Positions 1 through 7,902 of a DNA stretch of 21,045 nucleotides are shown in pieces. Both the position numbers and the translations under genes were made by a program. Within the stretch, counting starts at the first letter, position 1. Each line of letters opens with the position of its first letter. The notes under the pieces are model-generated. The model saw only the letters and a list, made by a program, of their open reading frames with translations, was not told the DNA's origin and made no database searches. This stretch comes from a virus. The stretch lies in the IMG/VR virus record IMGVR_UViG_3300032291_003976, positions 1 through 21,045 of that record; one strand, written 5' to 3'.

Positions 1-1
1 A

Positions 2-220
2 ATGAAACTTCTTTTAACAAGAATTGGATTTAATTCTAAATTTTTTATTTCGGGTGATTTGGAACAATTTGATAGACATAAAGATAAGACTCAAACAGGA
101 TTATGGGATGCAATTGTTAGATTTAAAGATTTAGAAAGAATTGGAATTCATGAATTTGGGGATGATGATGTTGTTAGAAATCCACTGATAACAAAAATGT
201 TAAAGAGATATGAACAATGA
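2..220 (+). CDS. phoH: PhoH-like ATPase, C-terminal fragment
   Basis: C-terminal 72 residues of a PhoH-family P-loop ATPase; the 5' part, including the Walker motifs, lies outside the window, so the first in-window Met is probably internal. The visible part has the family's late motifs: a 'LTRIGF.SK' block, then 'FISGDLEQFD' (the conserved T/SGD-x-x-Q-x-D segment), 'GLWDAI' and the ending 'DDDVVRNPLI'. PhoH-like proteins are common in T4-like marine and freshwater phages; their role (RNA-linked ATPase, sometimes tied to phosphate stress) is not settled. The stop overlaps the next start (ATGA), so it is the head of, or part of, the + strand operon. The family call is firm; the function is not. 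Confidence 0.88.
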   Translation: MKLLLTRIGFNSKFFISGDLEQFDRHKDKTQTGLWDAIVRFKDLERIGIHEFGDDDVVRNPLITKMLKRYEQ

Positions 221-807
221 GAATTGGAGTTGAAATAAATAATGTTCTTAGGGATACATTGGGTAGAGTTCAAGACGTGTATGAAAAATGGTATATAGAT
301 AATCCATATATGGATGAATCGGTTGAACGAAAAGTCATCTCTGACGTAACAACTTTAAACATTTTCAGTCACTTGTTATTTAATAACGAAGATGAAGTAT
401 ATGATTTTTTATATAAAGAATATACTATGGAAATTTTTGGACATGCAGGGTCCACTGAAATGTCAGGAATGATGGATTTTAATGATTTCTATTTAGAAAT
501 GAGAGATAGTCACGATATTATCGTAGTATCCGATGAGATAGGTAAATCAAAGCCAGCATCTTTATTTTTCTTATCCAAATTTGGATGTTTAGTAGAAAAC
601 ATAAAATTTTATTCCGAACAAACTAAAAATCAAATGTGGGATAGTATTGATGTTTTACTTACGGCAAATCCTGATTTACTATTGAATAAACCGACAGATA
701 AGACTATTATAAAGTATAACACTACTTACAATTCAGATATTAAAGTAGAATATGAAATAGATAATATTAAAGAACTAAAACAAAAAATCACTGAAATTTA
801 TGCTTAA
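217..807 (+). CDS. HAD-like protein with degenerate active site
   Basis: A 196-residue protein starting 'MRIGVEINNVLRDT', which matches the opening of phage HAD-superfamily phosphatases of the 5'(3')-deoxyribonucleotidase type ('IGIDIDGVLRDT'). The catalytic DxD is replaced by E6-x-N8. A motif II-like strand 'IIVVSDE' (about 100-106) and a lysine-containing 'GKSKPAS' follow, then 'DVLLTANPDLL' where motif III acidic residues would be expected. The fold is therefore plausible but the nucleophile is missing, so it may bind rather than hydrolyse a phosphorylated ligand. It overlaps phoH by 4 nt and the next gene by 8 nt, which points to translational coupling. The assignment rests on motif recognition only. 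Confidence 0.62.
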   Translation: MRIGVEINNVLRDTLGRVQDVYEKWYIDNPYMDESVERKVISDVTTLNIFSHLLFNNEDEVYDFLYKEYTMEIFGHAGSTEMSGMMDFNDFYLEMRDSHDIIVVSDEIGKSKPASLFFLSKFGCLVENIKFYSEQTKNQMWDSIDVLLTANPDLLLNKPTDKTIIKYNTTYNSDIKVEYEIDNIKELKQKITEIYA

Positions 808-1081
808 AGTTTTAAACGAAAATTACTTTATTGATTTGGATGAAATTGAAAAATATTTGGACATGGGAGCAACTGAACCATCCGTAGAAAACGGACAGGT
901 TGAAATGAAAATAAATGTAATTAAATATGAATTGGTAAAACTATTGTTAGATGTTATACTTTCCGAAGATACGGAAATAGACGACAAGCTAGGCTTAAAA
1001 AACTCTTCTAATTCAACATCAGTACCTTTCAAAATTGCATTCAACTCACTCTTAAATAAAAAATTAATCAATCACTATTAA
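800..1081 (+). CDS. Hypothetical protein, 93 aa
   Basis: Unrecognised small protein. It is acidic in the first half and predicted mostly helical ('IKYELVKLLLDVIL' in the middle), ending in a polar Ser/Asn stretch and 'LLNKKLINHY'. No signal peptide or membrane segment is seen. It starts inside the 3' end of the HAD-like gene (8-nt overlap) and stops one base before the glycosyltransferase start. Its reality is supported by this operon-like packing rather than by homology. An antisense frame of similar length exists but breaks the operon logic. Confidence 0.6.
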   Translation: MLKVLNENYFIDLDEIEKYLDMGATEPSVENGQVEMKINVIKYELVKLLLDVILSEDTEIDDKLGLKNSSNSTSVPFKIAFNSLLNKKLINHY

Positions 1082-1082
1082 T

Positions 1083-2138
1083 ATGGAAACAAATCTCAAA
1101 GAAAAAGTTTTAATATCTATAGATAACCTAAAAAACAAAAAATGTAGGTTGTACTTTATGGTACAAGATACTAAAGGAAATGCTAAAGGGTCTATAAGAT
1201 ATATATATCAAATTGCAATGGCTCTTAAAAAAGAAGGACTCAACCCCATAATTCTACACGAAAAAAATGATTACTATGGTGTTGATAAATGGCTTGGTGA
1301 AGAGTATATGAAAGAACTCCCACACAAATCTTTGGAACAACAAAATTTAGAAATTTCACCAGAGGATTTTATCATCTTACCAGAAATTTTTGGATATGTT
1401 ATGGACCAAATCAAAGACATGCCTTGCGCCAAAATCGTAATTACACAATCTTACAAGTATATGTTGGAGACCCTCCAACCTGGGCAAACATGGAACCAAT
1501 TTGGATTTCTAAAAAGCATTACCACAGGAGTTAAGCAAAAAGAGTACATTGAACCGATAATGAGAGGTGTTAGTGTTGACGTACTAGAACCAGTAATAAG
1601 TAAAATGTTTTCTGATAATGGAATGCCAAGAATGCCAATCATTGCGGTTCATTCAAGAGAACAATCAGATACTATTAATATTATTAAAACTTTTTATCTT
1701 AAGTTCCCACAATATAGGTGGTTTACATTTAAAGACATGAGAGGAATGTCTGAAAAAGAATTTGCCAATTCTTTAAAAGAATGTTTTCTCAGTGTTTGGG
1801 TGGATAGAGAGAGTGGTTTTGGTACATTCCCATTAGAATCCATGGCTTCAGGTGTTCCTGTGATTGGATTACTTCCTGATTTACCTCCTGTGTGGATTAA
1901 AGAAGATAATGGTATGTGGGTTGATGATTTGGTTTTAATGTCTGATTTTATTGCCGATTTTGCACACAATTGGCTTGAGGACAATATTAAGCCCGAAATA
2001 TACGACGCAATGAAATCAACTGCCGATGAATATAAAAATCATGAGAAGTTTAATTCAGAAGCTGTTGAATTATTTAGTAAATATATAAACATACGACTTG
2101 ATGCTTTCGAGTCTCAAATATCAAAAATTGACGAATAA
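1083..2138 (+). CDS. GT-B fold glycosyltransferase (GT4-like)
   Basis: A 351-residue protein with the C-terminal signature of group 1 (GT4-type) glycosyltransferases: 'DRESGFGTFPLESMASG' (about 241-257) followed by 'VPVIG', the nucleotide-sugar-binding region with paired glutamates E243 and E252. The N-terminal half carries a Rossmann-like donor/acceptor domain with 'GSIRYIYQIAMALKKEG' resembling the Gly-rich acceptor loop and helix. The expected reaction is sugar transfer from an activated nucleotide sugar; the acceptor (DNA base, virion protein or host envelope) cannot be told. It starts one base after the preceding stop and is followed 1 nt later by a second, GT-A type transferase, so the two probably act in one pathway. 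Start at the first ATG; no Shine-Dalgarno. Confidence 0.8.
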   Translation: METNLKEKVLISIDNLKNKKCRLYFMVQDTKGNAKGSIRYIYQIAMALKKEGLNPIILHEKNDYYGVDKWLGEEYMKELPHKSLEQQNLEISPEDFIILPEIFGYVMDQIKDMPCAKIVITQSYKYMLETLQPGQTWNQFGFLKSITTGVKQKEYIEPIMRGVSVDVLEPVISKMFSDNGMPRMPIIAVHSREQSDTINIIKTFYLKFPQYRWFTFKDMRGMSEKEFANSLKECFLSVWVDRESGFGTFPLESMASGVPVIGLLPDLPPVWIKEDNGMWVDDLVLMSDFIADFAHNWLEDNIKPEIYDAMKSTADEYKNHEKFNSEAVELFSKYINIRLDAFESQISKIDE

Positions 2139-2139
2139 T

Positions 2140-2943
2140 ATGGATAATTTATCGCTATCAATAATTTTACCTATAAAATCTTCCGTTGTTAAAGACTTTG
2201 AAGATTTCTTTAAAAAGGCTATAGAATCAATAAAAAACAATGATGTAAAACCAAAAGAATTGGTTATTGTACATACGATGGAAGAACAATTAACTTCATT
2301 TTTGGACACGTTTGATTTTGGAGAATTGGAAGTAAAAAAAGTTCCTTACAATAAAACTCCTAACTATGGAGACCAAGTAAGTGAGGGTGTCAAATCATCG
2401 ACAGGAGAATGGATTTCTTTTTTTGAGTTTGATGATGAATATTCGTCTATATGGTTTAGGAATGTAAAAAAATACATAAAGTCATTTCCAAACGTTCAAG
2501 TTTTTTTACCTGTCGTTGTTGACGTTGACGAAAAGGGAGGGTTTGCCGGATTCACAAATGAAGCAACTTTTGCAGCTAATTTCAGTCAAGAAATGGGGCA
2601 TCTTACGAATGAAACTTTACACACATATCAAAACTTTCAAACTGCCGGGGCGGTATATAAAAAACAAGTAATAGAAGATTTTGGTGGGTTTAAACCATCT
2701 ATAAAATTAACATTTGTTTATGAATTTCTTTTGAGACTAACATATAATTCAGTGTCAATTATGACAATACCAAAATTAGGATATAAACATCTTAATTTGA
2801 GAGAAGGTTCTATATTTTGGAACTATAAAAACTCAAGTGAAAAAATGTTAGAAGATGAGGTTAAGTTTTGGATTCAAACAGCAAAGAAAGAGTATTTCTT
2901 TGTGGATGACAGAAACATAAAATACGAACCACAAACTAATTAA
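2140..2943 (+). CDS. GT-A fold glycosyltransferase (GT2-like)
   Basis: A 267-residue protein starting at ATG 2140, one base after the previous stop; an upstream in-frame ATG at 2098 would lie inside the GT-B gene and is unlikely. The opening 'LSIILPIKS' is the first beta strand of GT2 transferases. 'SSTGEWISFFEFDDE' (about 87-100) places a DxD-like acidic motif (E96-F-D98-D99) at the end of the 'G-x-W-I-x-F' strand. 'FQTAGAVYKKQVIEDFGGF' (about 166-184) matches the acceptor-side strand and helix of the family. It probably works with the adjacent GT-B enzyme. The stop overlaps the sigma-factor start (TAATG). Confidence 0.78.
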   Translation: MDNLSLSIILPIKSSVVKDFEDFFKKAIESIKNNDVKPKELVIVHTMEEQLTSFLDTFDFGELEVKKVPYNKTPNYGDQVSEGVKSSTGEWISFFEFDDEYSSIWFRNVKKYIKSFPNVQVFLPVVVDVDEKGGFAGFTNEATFAANFSQEMGHLTNETLHTYQNFQTAGAVYKKQVIEDFGGFKPSIKLTFVYEFLLRLTYNSVSIMTIPKLGYKHLNLREGSIFWNYKNSSEKMLEDEVKFWIQTAKKEYFFVDDRNIKYEPQTN

Positions 2944-3692
2944 TGTCAATAATTCTGTCATCTATCACAGAGGATGTATCATCAAAGAAAAGAGGAAGAA
3001 AAGCTCAAAAAGAAAATTATTTTGATATTAGAGAAGAAGATGCAGTTAGAAGTTTTTTAATTGCAACAACATCTGAAGAAAAAAACAAAATATATAATCA
3101 ATTTTTGAAGGGTCCTTTGGACAAAATGATTTCATCTATCATAAGGAGATACAAATTATATAGGAAAGACATGAATTTTGAAGAAATTCATGCGGATACC
3201 CATTCATTTTTAATGACCAAGGTGGATAAATTTAAACCATCTAAAAACAAAAAGGCGTATTCTTACTTTGGAACAATTTGCAAGAATTATCTAATGGGTC
3301 AAATAATTAAAGACCAAAAGGAAACTAATAGGAAAATATCCTATGAAGACGTTTCTTCAGCTTTGGAGCAAAGACCTGATATGGTTTATACTATAGATGA
3401 CTATACCTTGGGAATGGATGTCGTTATTTCAGTTTACACTAAGGAACTTAAAGATTTCATAGACAAAGAGAATTTAAATGATAACGAAAAAAGATTAGGG
3501 TTTGCGTTAGTGGACCTGTTTGATAACTACGAAACTATTTTTTCAAGTACCGATAATAATAAATTTAATAAGAACATTATTTTACTTTCTTTAAGAGAAA
3601 TGACGAATTTATCAACAAAAGAAATTCGAACTTCTATTAAAAAATTTAAAAAATTGTACGTTTTTACCCAAACTAAATTAAAAAACTATTAA
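2943..3692 (+). CDS. 55: T4 gp55-like late-transcription sigma factor
   Basis: A 249-residue basic protein resembling T4 gp55, the phage sigma that directs host RNA polymerase to late promoters. Residues about 52-130 look like sigma-70 region 2: 'MISSIIRRYKLYRKDMNFEE', then 'HADTHSFLMTKVDKFKP' and 'AYSYFGTICKNYLMGQIIKD', the typical aromatic/basic -10-melting helices. The C-terminal part is less conserved and, unlike T4 gp55, I see no clear acidic-hydrophobic clamp-binding tail. It is longer than T4 gp55 (about 185 aa). It overlaps the GT-A stop by 1 nt. Its presence implies dedicated late promoters in this genome; see the TATTTAT motif entries. Confidence 0.85.
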   Translation: MSIILSSITEDVSSKKRGRKAQKENYFDIREEDAVRSFLIATTSEEKNKIYNQFLKGPLDKMISSIIRRYKLYRKDMNFEEIHADTHSFLMTKVDKFKPSKNKKAYSYFGTICKNYLMGQIIKDQKETNRKISYEDVSSALEQRPDMVYTIDDYTLGMDVVISVYTKELKDFIDKENLNDNEKRLGFALVDLFDNYETIFSSTDNNKFNKNIILLSLREMTNLSTKEIRTSIKKFKKLYVFTQTKLKNY

Positions 3693-3696
3693 AAAC

Positions 3697-3703
3697 TATT
3701 TAT
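3697..3703 (+). promoter_or_regulatory. TATTTAT motif upstream of 3708 gene
   Basis: TATTTATT begins 11 nt before the ATG (4-nt gap), just after the sigma-factor stop and a short direct repeat of TTAAAAACTA. This is one of eight such motifs. The gap is short for a promoter with a leader, so this copy fits either a leaderless transcript or a translation signal. Confidence 0.35.
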
Positions 3704-3707
3704 TATT

Positions 3708-4070
3708 ATGCCAAGACCACAAAGAAAAGAAATAAATTTTTCAAAAGAAAGTATCCTTGCTTTAATGCAAGAGATTTATAACGAGCTTGTCGAACAAAGG
3801 AACACTGCCATTAGAATACAGAATAAAATGTTGACTATGATGAAAGACCCTGAAGATATGCAAACAATAGGTCCTGTCATAGAAAAACAACAAAAAATAG
3901 TAAATGACTGTGTAGAGAAAAAAATAAGTTTGTCAAAACTACAATCTTCCATATGGGAGAAATCAAATAATTCAACTGAATCATTTTCAATGGCGGATTT
4001 GGATGATGATTTAATACAAAACCTTATCGAAAAAGATGTTTCAAATGATGAGAAGTCGTATAAAATTTAA
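3708..4070 (+). CDS. Hypothetical helical protein, 120 aa
   Basis: Unrecognised. Residues about 12-85 are strongly helical with heptad-like spacing ('ESILALMQEIYNELVEQR', 'IEKQQKIVNDCVEKKISLSKL'), followed by a Ser/Asn linker and an acidic tail 'MADLDDDLIQNLIEKDVS'. No signal peptide or membrane segment. It is the first gene after the sigma factor, opens the tail gene run, and has a TATTTAT motif just upstream. T4 gp33 (a small co-activator that works with gp55) is similar in length and often near gp55, but I see no sequence match, so that role is only a thought. The next gene follows after 5 nt. Confidence 0.68.
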   Translation: MPRPQRKEINFSKESILALMQEIYNELVEQRNTAIRIQNKMLTMMKDPEDMQTIGPVIEKQQKIVNDCVEKKISLSKLQSSIWEKSNNSTESFSMADLDDDLIQNLIEKDVSNDEKSYKI

Positions 4071-4075
4071 TTTAT

Positions 4076-6178
4076 ATGGGTTTAGATTTAAATCAACAAC
4101 AACAGAAAATCGAGAGTTCGATAAAAGCGTTGAAGGATTACAACGAAACTTCTAACGCGGAAAAACAAATTTTAAAAAAAGGCGGAAATTCTTTTAGTAA
4201 AGTTGGTGATAACCTTTCCTCTCAATTAAATAAAATAAGTGAACAGCAAAAAAGGTATCAAAGAGAAGCTCCAAATTCTCTAGATAGAATGGTTGATTTA
4301 CTAACAACCACAAAGGGCAGCGGTCCTGAAACCTTCAAATTTCTTAGAAAATTATTGTTACAGACGTTAGTAACAATAGAGCCAAAAATAAATGAAATCC
4401 TAACTCAAGAAGTTATAAAGGCATTGGGTTGCTCACAAGAGCAAACCTATAATTCAGTTTCAACAAAAAACCAACAGATTGCATCTTTAAATTTATTACC
4501 TAAAACTGTGGGTAATTATGTGCCATTAGAAAGTATTGATTTAACAGGGATGTTAAAATTAGAAACTACAAGTGTTTTAGGTAAGCTTTTTTATGAGAAT
4601 GAAGTACCATCTACAAGTGATGAATATGTACCATATGGAGGTAAGGTTAAGTTTCCTGTAAATAGAATGTTGAGAAATTTAAGTTTATCACCAAATGAAA
4701 CATATAACGATTTTTATGGTAAATATTATTTTGGAAAATCCGGTAAAAATTTATTTGATTTAAATTATACTGAGTCCAATTCATATGATGTTACGGGGAG
4801 TTATTTTAGATTGTTTCTATTAGACAGAGAAACCTCCAATGATGCAACAGGATATTCGATAAATCAAGTTGGTCAGTTTATAACGGATTATTATTCAACG
4901 ATAAAATTAGTTGACTTTTCTCAAGTAATGGCGGTAGTCATAAACTATATGATTGGTTTTGTATCAATCAAAGGAAAAATAGGTGTTGGTGAGTTAGATA
5001 CACAAAGCAAATTTGCTTTGTTACTCCAAAGAATTTTAGGTTTATGCTTTGATGAAAGACGAGAAATAGATGTAAGTGGTATTTCTAAACTAGGAGAACT
5101 TGACGGTGTAGACGATAGTTTTTTTGAATTTAATGAAGTAGATTTAAGAAATATTGACATAAGAATATCAAACATACAACAAGGTGTTGCGGTATTTGAA
5201 AATTGTGATAATGTAAAATTACCTATAGACGCCGATGGTATTGCTAACGAAATTGCTAATTTTGCGACACAGACCTCTGGAAAAACTAACGATGAATTAG
5301 TTAATTCAATGGATGCTATTGTTGAATCCATATTTGCAAAATGGAAACTACTAGTTCCTAATAGTGCCTCGTTAGAAGTTTCTATAAATAAAGATTTTAT
5401 TAAAAATTTGCCAATAGCATTGGCTTCGGCGGTTTTAAGTCCTAAGGCTTTATTACCTCTTTTTGTAATGTTAAATGAAGTACAAAGAGGTGCGGTGAAC
5501 CAATTAGACAAATTAACATCATCGGCTAATACTATAATAAGTTCTGCAAATACCTTCCTTCAATCAGGAACAACATTTGGTCAACAAGTAAATAATATAG
5601 TTTCTGATGCTGTTGATTTTGTTAAAAAATATAAAAGTTTCATGATATCTTTTGTTACCAGAGTCGGTGCAATTTTTATACAAACTCTATTTGAATTATT
5701 AAAAAGAGAAATTTTTAATTTATTAACAGTAATAATTAGAGATATTCAAAGAACCCAAACAGCTAAACAATATGCAATAATTTTAAAATTAGTCCAATTA
5801 GGGTATGTAGTGGCTAGATTTGTTGGTGATTATAGAAAATGTAAATCATTATTAGATGAGATAAGTTTGTTATTAAATCTAATAAGTTCATACAGAGGTA
5901 ATTCGGTTTTTAGAATACCTGCATTCTTAAATTTGTTGGCATTTCTTTTACCAGGGTTTTCACCTGAAAGAGCGACCTTAAATGTACTTGAAGAATTACA
6001 AAAATTGGGGATACCTACCGGTCCTTTACCAGGGGGAAGTACAAATATGATGAATATGTTTACAAAATCAGTTATTACAGGTATGGATAATGAGGAATCG
6101 CAAAATGGTAAAGTAGAAACCGCAGTTAAATTACCTCCACCTTTCGGACTAATATCAACAGTTGGTAAAAAGATTTAA
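4076..6178 (+). CDS. Large tail/baseplate-type protein, 700 aa (unassigned)
   Basis: A long protein I cannot name with certainty. The N-terminus (about 1-70) is Gln/Lys-rich coiled coil, the middle mixed, and residues about 480-570 are long amphipathic and hydrophobic helices ('MISFVTRVGAIFIQTLFELL' then 'IFNLLTVIIRDI'). A second hydrophobic stretch 'AFLNLLAFLLPGF' lies near 615, and there is a Gly/Pro-rich tail. It sits directly upstream of a gp5-like baseplate OB-fold protein with only a 69-aa gene between, so a baseplate or tail-tube-interior role is the best contextual guess; a tape-measure-like role is an alternative. Start at ATG 4076 after a 5-nt gap. A 188-codon antisense frame inside it is a shadow. 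Confidence 0.75.
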   Translation: MGLDLNQQQQKIESSIKALKDYNETSNAEKQILKKGGNSFSKVGDNLSSQLNKISEQQKRYQREAPNSLDRMVDLLTTTKGSGPETFKFLRKLLLQTLVTIEPKINEILTQEVIKALGCSQEQTYNSVSTKNQQIASLNLLPKTVGNYVPLESIDLTGMLKLETTSVLGKLFYENEVPSTSDEYVPYGGKVKFPVNRMLRNLSLSPNETYNDFYGKYYFGKSGKNLFDLNYTESNSYDVTGSYFRLFLLDRETSNDATGYSINQVGQFITDYYSTIKLVDFSQVMAVVINYMIGFVSIKGKIGVGELDTQSKFALLLQRILGLCFDERREIDVSGISKLGELDGVDDSFFEFNEVDLRNIDIRISNIQQGVAVFENCDNVKLPIDADGIANEIANFATQTSGKTNDELVNSMDAIVESIFAKWKLLVPNSASLEVSINKDFIKNLPIALASAVLSPKALLPLFVMLNEVQRGAVNQLDKLTSSANTIISSANTFLQSGTTFGQQVNNIVSDAVDFVKKYKSFMISFVTRVGAIFIQTLFELLKREIFNLLTVIIRDIQRTQTAKQYAIILKLVQLGYVVARFVGDYRKCKSLLDEISLLLNLISSYRGNSVFRIPAFLNLLAFLLPGFSPERATLNVLEELQKLGIPTGPLPGGSTNMMNMFTKSVITGMDNEESQNGKVETAVKLPPPFGLISTVGKKI

Positions 6179-6179
6179 T

Positions 6180-6389
6180 ATGACTAAAGAACAATTTGAT
6201 AGTATATTATTGGAACAAAAAAATATAAAAAATATTCCAAATTCTAAATTAATAGAATATATGGATGTTGTAACCGAAGATTTTGAAACGACTAAATCAA
6301 ATTTAATAAGCATGTCGTATTATTTAGATAAGTTAGAGGAGCTATATAATTCCATGTTAAAAGAATACCAATCAAGAAATAATGAGTAA
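6180..6389 (+). CDS. Small helical protein, 69 aa
   Basis: Start chosen at ATG 6180, one base after the 700-aa gene's stop; a TTG 18 nt upstream is in frame but overlaps that gene. The product is almost entirely helical and acidic ('FDSILLEQKNIKNIPNSKLI', then 'YYLDKLEELYNSMLKEYQ'). No recognised family. It overlaps the next gene by 8 nt, so it is wedged between two tail genes and translationally coupled to them. It may be a small baseplate component or chaperone for its neighbours, by context only. Confidence 0.66.
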   Translation: MTKEQFDSILLEQKNIKNIPNSKLIEYMDVVTEDFETTKSNLISMSYYLDKLEELYNSMLKEYQSRNNE

Positions 6390-7884
6390 CCAACTTTTAT
6401 ATCAGTGCGTGGTTATTGATAACCAAGACCCCCTAATGTTAGGAAGGGTAAGAGCAACTTTAGTTGGTGAAAACTACGCCGACGTTGTAAAAAGTATTAG
6501 AAATCCACCCTTCAACGAGGAAAAAGATGCGTGGACAGCTAGAGACCCATTCATTTTTAACCCACTTCTACCTTTTTTTATTTATCAAGTTCCAAAAGTA
6601 GAGGAGTTAATAAATATTTTATATTATAACAATGAGTTTAAGTATAGAAATCAGTTCTATATTCAAGCCATGTTTTCCAGCCCTAACAGGGCTCCATTTG
6701 AATACTATGTTGGTTCTCAAAAATTTACAGGTATTGGGGTACAATACACTGACCCGATACCAGTTAAAAATCAAGATGGTACATATCCAAATAGCGCATC
6801 AAAAGGTGTTTTTCCTGAACCAGGTGATAATGCAATTTTGGGTAGGGGTAATGCTGATGTTATTGTTAAAGAAAACGGTATTTTAATTAGGGCTAATAAA
6901 ATAAAAGGTGACTTCCAACCAAATACACCTCCAATCGTAAATAACAAAGGAGCCTTTTTACAACTGACAAAATTTGATGGTAGCAGAGTATTGAAAGCTC
7001 AAAAAATATTTTCTGAAATATTTGAAAGCGTTGTATTATCAAATTATCTAATAGAATACGTAATAATAAACCCTGAAAATGCTGAGGATAGATTTAGTGG
7101 ATATGTATATCTTTATAAATTAAAAGCAGATACAAGAGTAAATTCTAAAAATTTAAAGGTAGATTCAAGTATAGACGATTTAAAATCGCTAATCCTTATT
7201 GAGGAATTTACGGCTCTTCCGATGAAGGATACAATCAACTTCATTAACGGGACTATCAATAAAATTAATACGAAAAATGTTATTAACGGAATACAGATAT
7301 TCACATCAGCACAAAAATTCCCAATTTTTTATAGACCCTCACCTTCATTTTATGAAGTTATTACTTTAACCTCAAATTCAGGTACCCTTTCACAGAAAAA
7401 CGCTTCTGCGATTTATGGTGAAATTAAATTAAATAATACCGCAACTAATGCAGGATATGGGTTAATATACACAGAAAACAAAGTAGGTGTTCCAACTTCT
7501 ATTAAAAAAACAAAGGGAAACGTATATGAATACAACAGCAATCCTGTAACCTATGCCAGCTTAGGTGGGGATAAATTATTTTTACTTTCCCAACAATCAA
7601 ACAAATTTGGTTTGGAACCAATTAACTTCAGTGACACTGCGTATGGTATTTCAGATGCAAAATATGTCACAGAAATATTACCAAAAACATCAAGTTTGGT
7701 TAGAGGAGAAGAACTGATGGAGTTAATAAATCTTATTGTTAGATACCTAATAACTCACACACACTCCTTTCCTGGACTCCCCCCACTACCTGTGGGATAT
7801 GATGGGTCAACCTCAACACAGATACTGACAGAACTCCAAAATGCTGCAAACAAAATATTGAATGAGAATATACGATTGAATTGA
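6382..7884 (+). CDS. gp5-like baseplate OB-fold protein, no lysozyme domain
   Basis: A 500-residue protein whose N-terminus (about 7-30, 'CVVIDNQDPLMLGRVRATLVG') is the signature first strands of the OB-fold domain of T4 gp5 and related baseplate hub/spike proteins ('DP...GRVRVR...G'). Later 'DNAILGRGNADVIVKENGIL' (about 148-168) and near the end 'THTHSFPGLPPLPVG' (about 458-472) are typical of phage hub/spike proteins. T4 gp5 carries a lysozyme domain and an octad-repeat needle; neither is visible here. The expected site is the central baseplate under the tail tube. It is coupled to the upstream 69-aa gene by an 8-nt overlap. Confidence 0.75.
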   Translation: MSNQLLYQCVVIDNQDPLMLGRVRATLVGENYADVVKSIRNPPFNEEKDAWTARDPFIFNPLLPFFIYQVPKVEELINILYYNNEFKYRNQFYIQAMFSSPNRAPFEYYVGSQKFTGIGVQYTDPIPVKNQDGTYPNSASKGVFPEPGDNAILGRGNADVIVKENGILIRANKIKGDFQPNTPPIVNNKGAFLQLTKFDGSRVLKAQKIFSEIFESVVLSNYLIEYVIINPENAEDRFSGYVYLYKLKADTRVNSKNLKVDSSIDDLKSLILIEEFTALPMKDTINFINGTINKINTKNVINGIQIFTSAQKFPIFYRPSPSFYEVITLTSNSGTLSQKNASAIYGEIKLNNTATNAGYGLIYTENKVGVPTSIKKTKGNVYEYNSNPVTYASLGGDKLFLLSQQSNKFGLEPINFSDTAYGISDAKYVTEILPKTSSLVRGEELMELINLIVRYLITHTHSFPGLPPLPVGYDGSTSTQILTELQNAANKILNENIRLN

Positions 7885-7891
7885 TATTTAT
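7885..7891 (+). promoter_or_regulatory. TATTTAT motif upstream of 7903 gene
   Basis: TATTTATG lies 11 nt before the ATG in the 18-nt spacer after the gp5-like gene. It is placed like the other seven copies and would allow a separate transcript for the 7903-9402 pair. Confidence 0.35.
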
Positions 7892-7902
7892 GTTAAAAGA
7901 TA

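Noticed and set aside
3708-4070. Assignment as gp33 late co-activator
   Set aside because: Length and position are suggestive, but no sequence match to T4 gp33 and no C-terminal clamp-binding motif was seen.
4945-5511. 188-codon open frame on the minus strand
   Set aside because: Fully antisense to the 700-aa tail gene, Ser/Ile-rich shadow composition, no start context and no operon partner.
6579-6585. TATTTAT inside the gp5-like gene
   Set aside because: Mid-gene with no start codon nearby; counted as background, as was the copy at 19870-19876.
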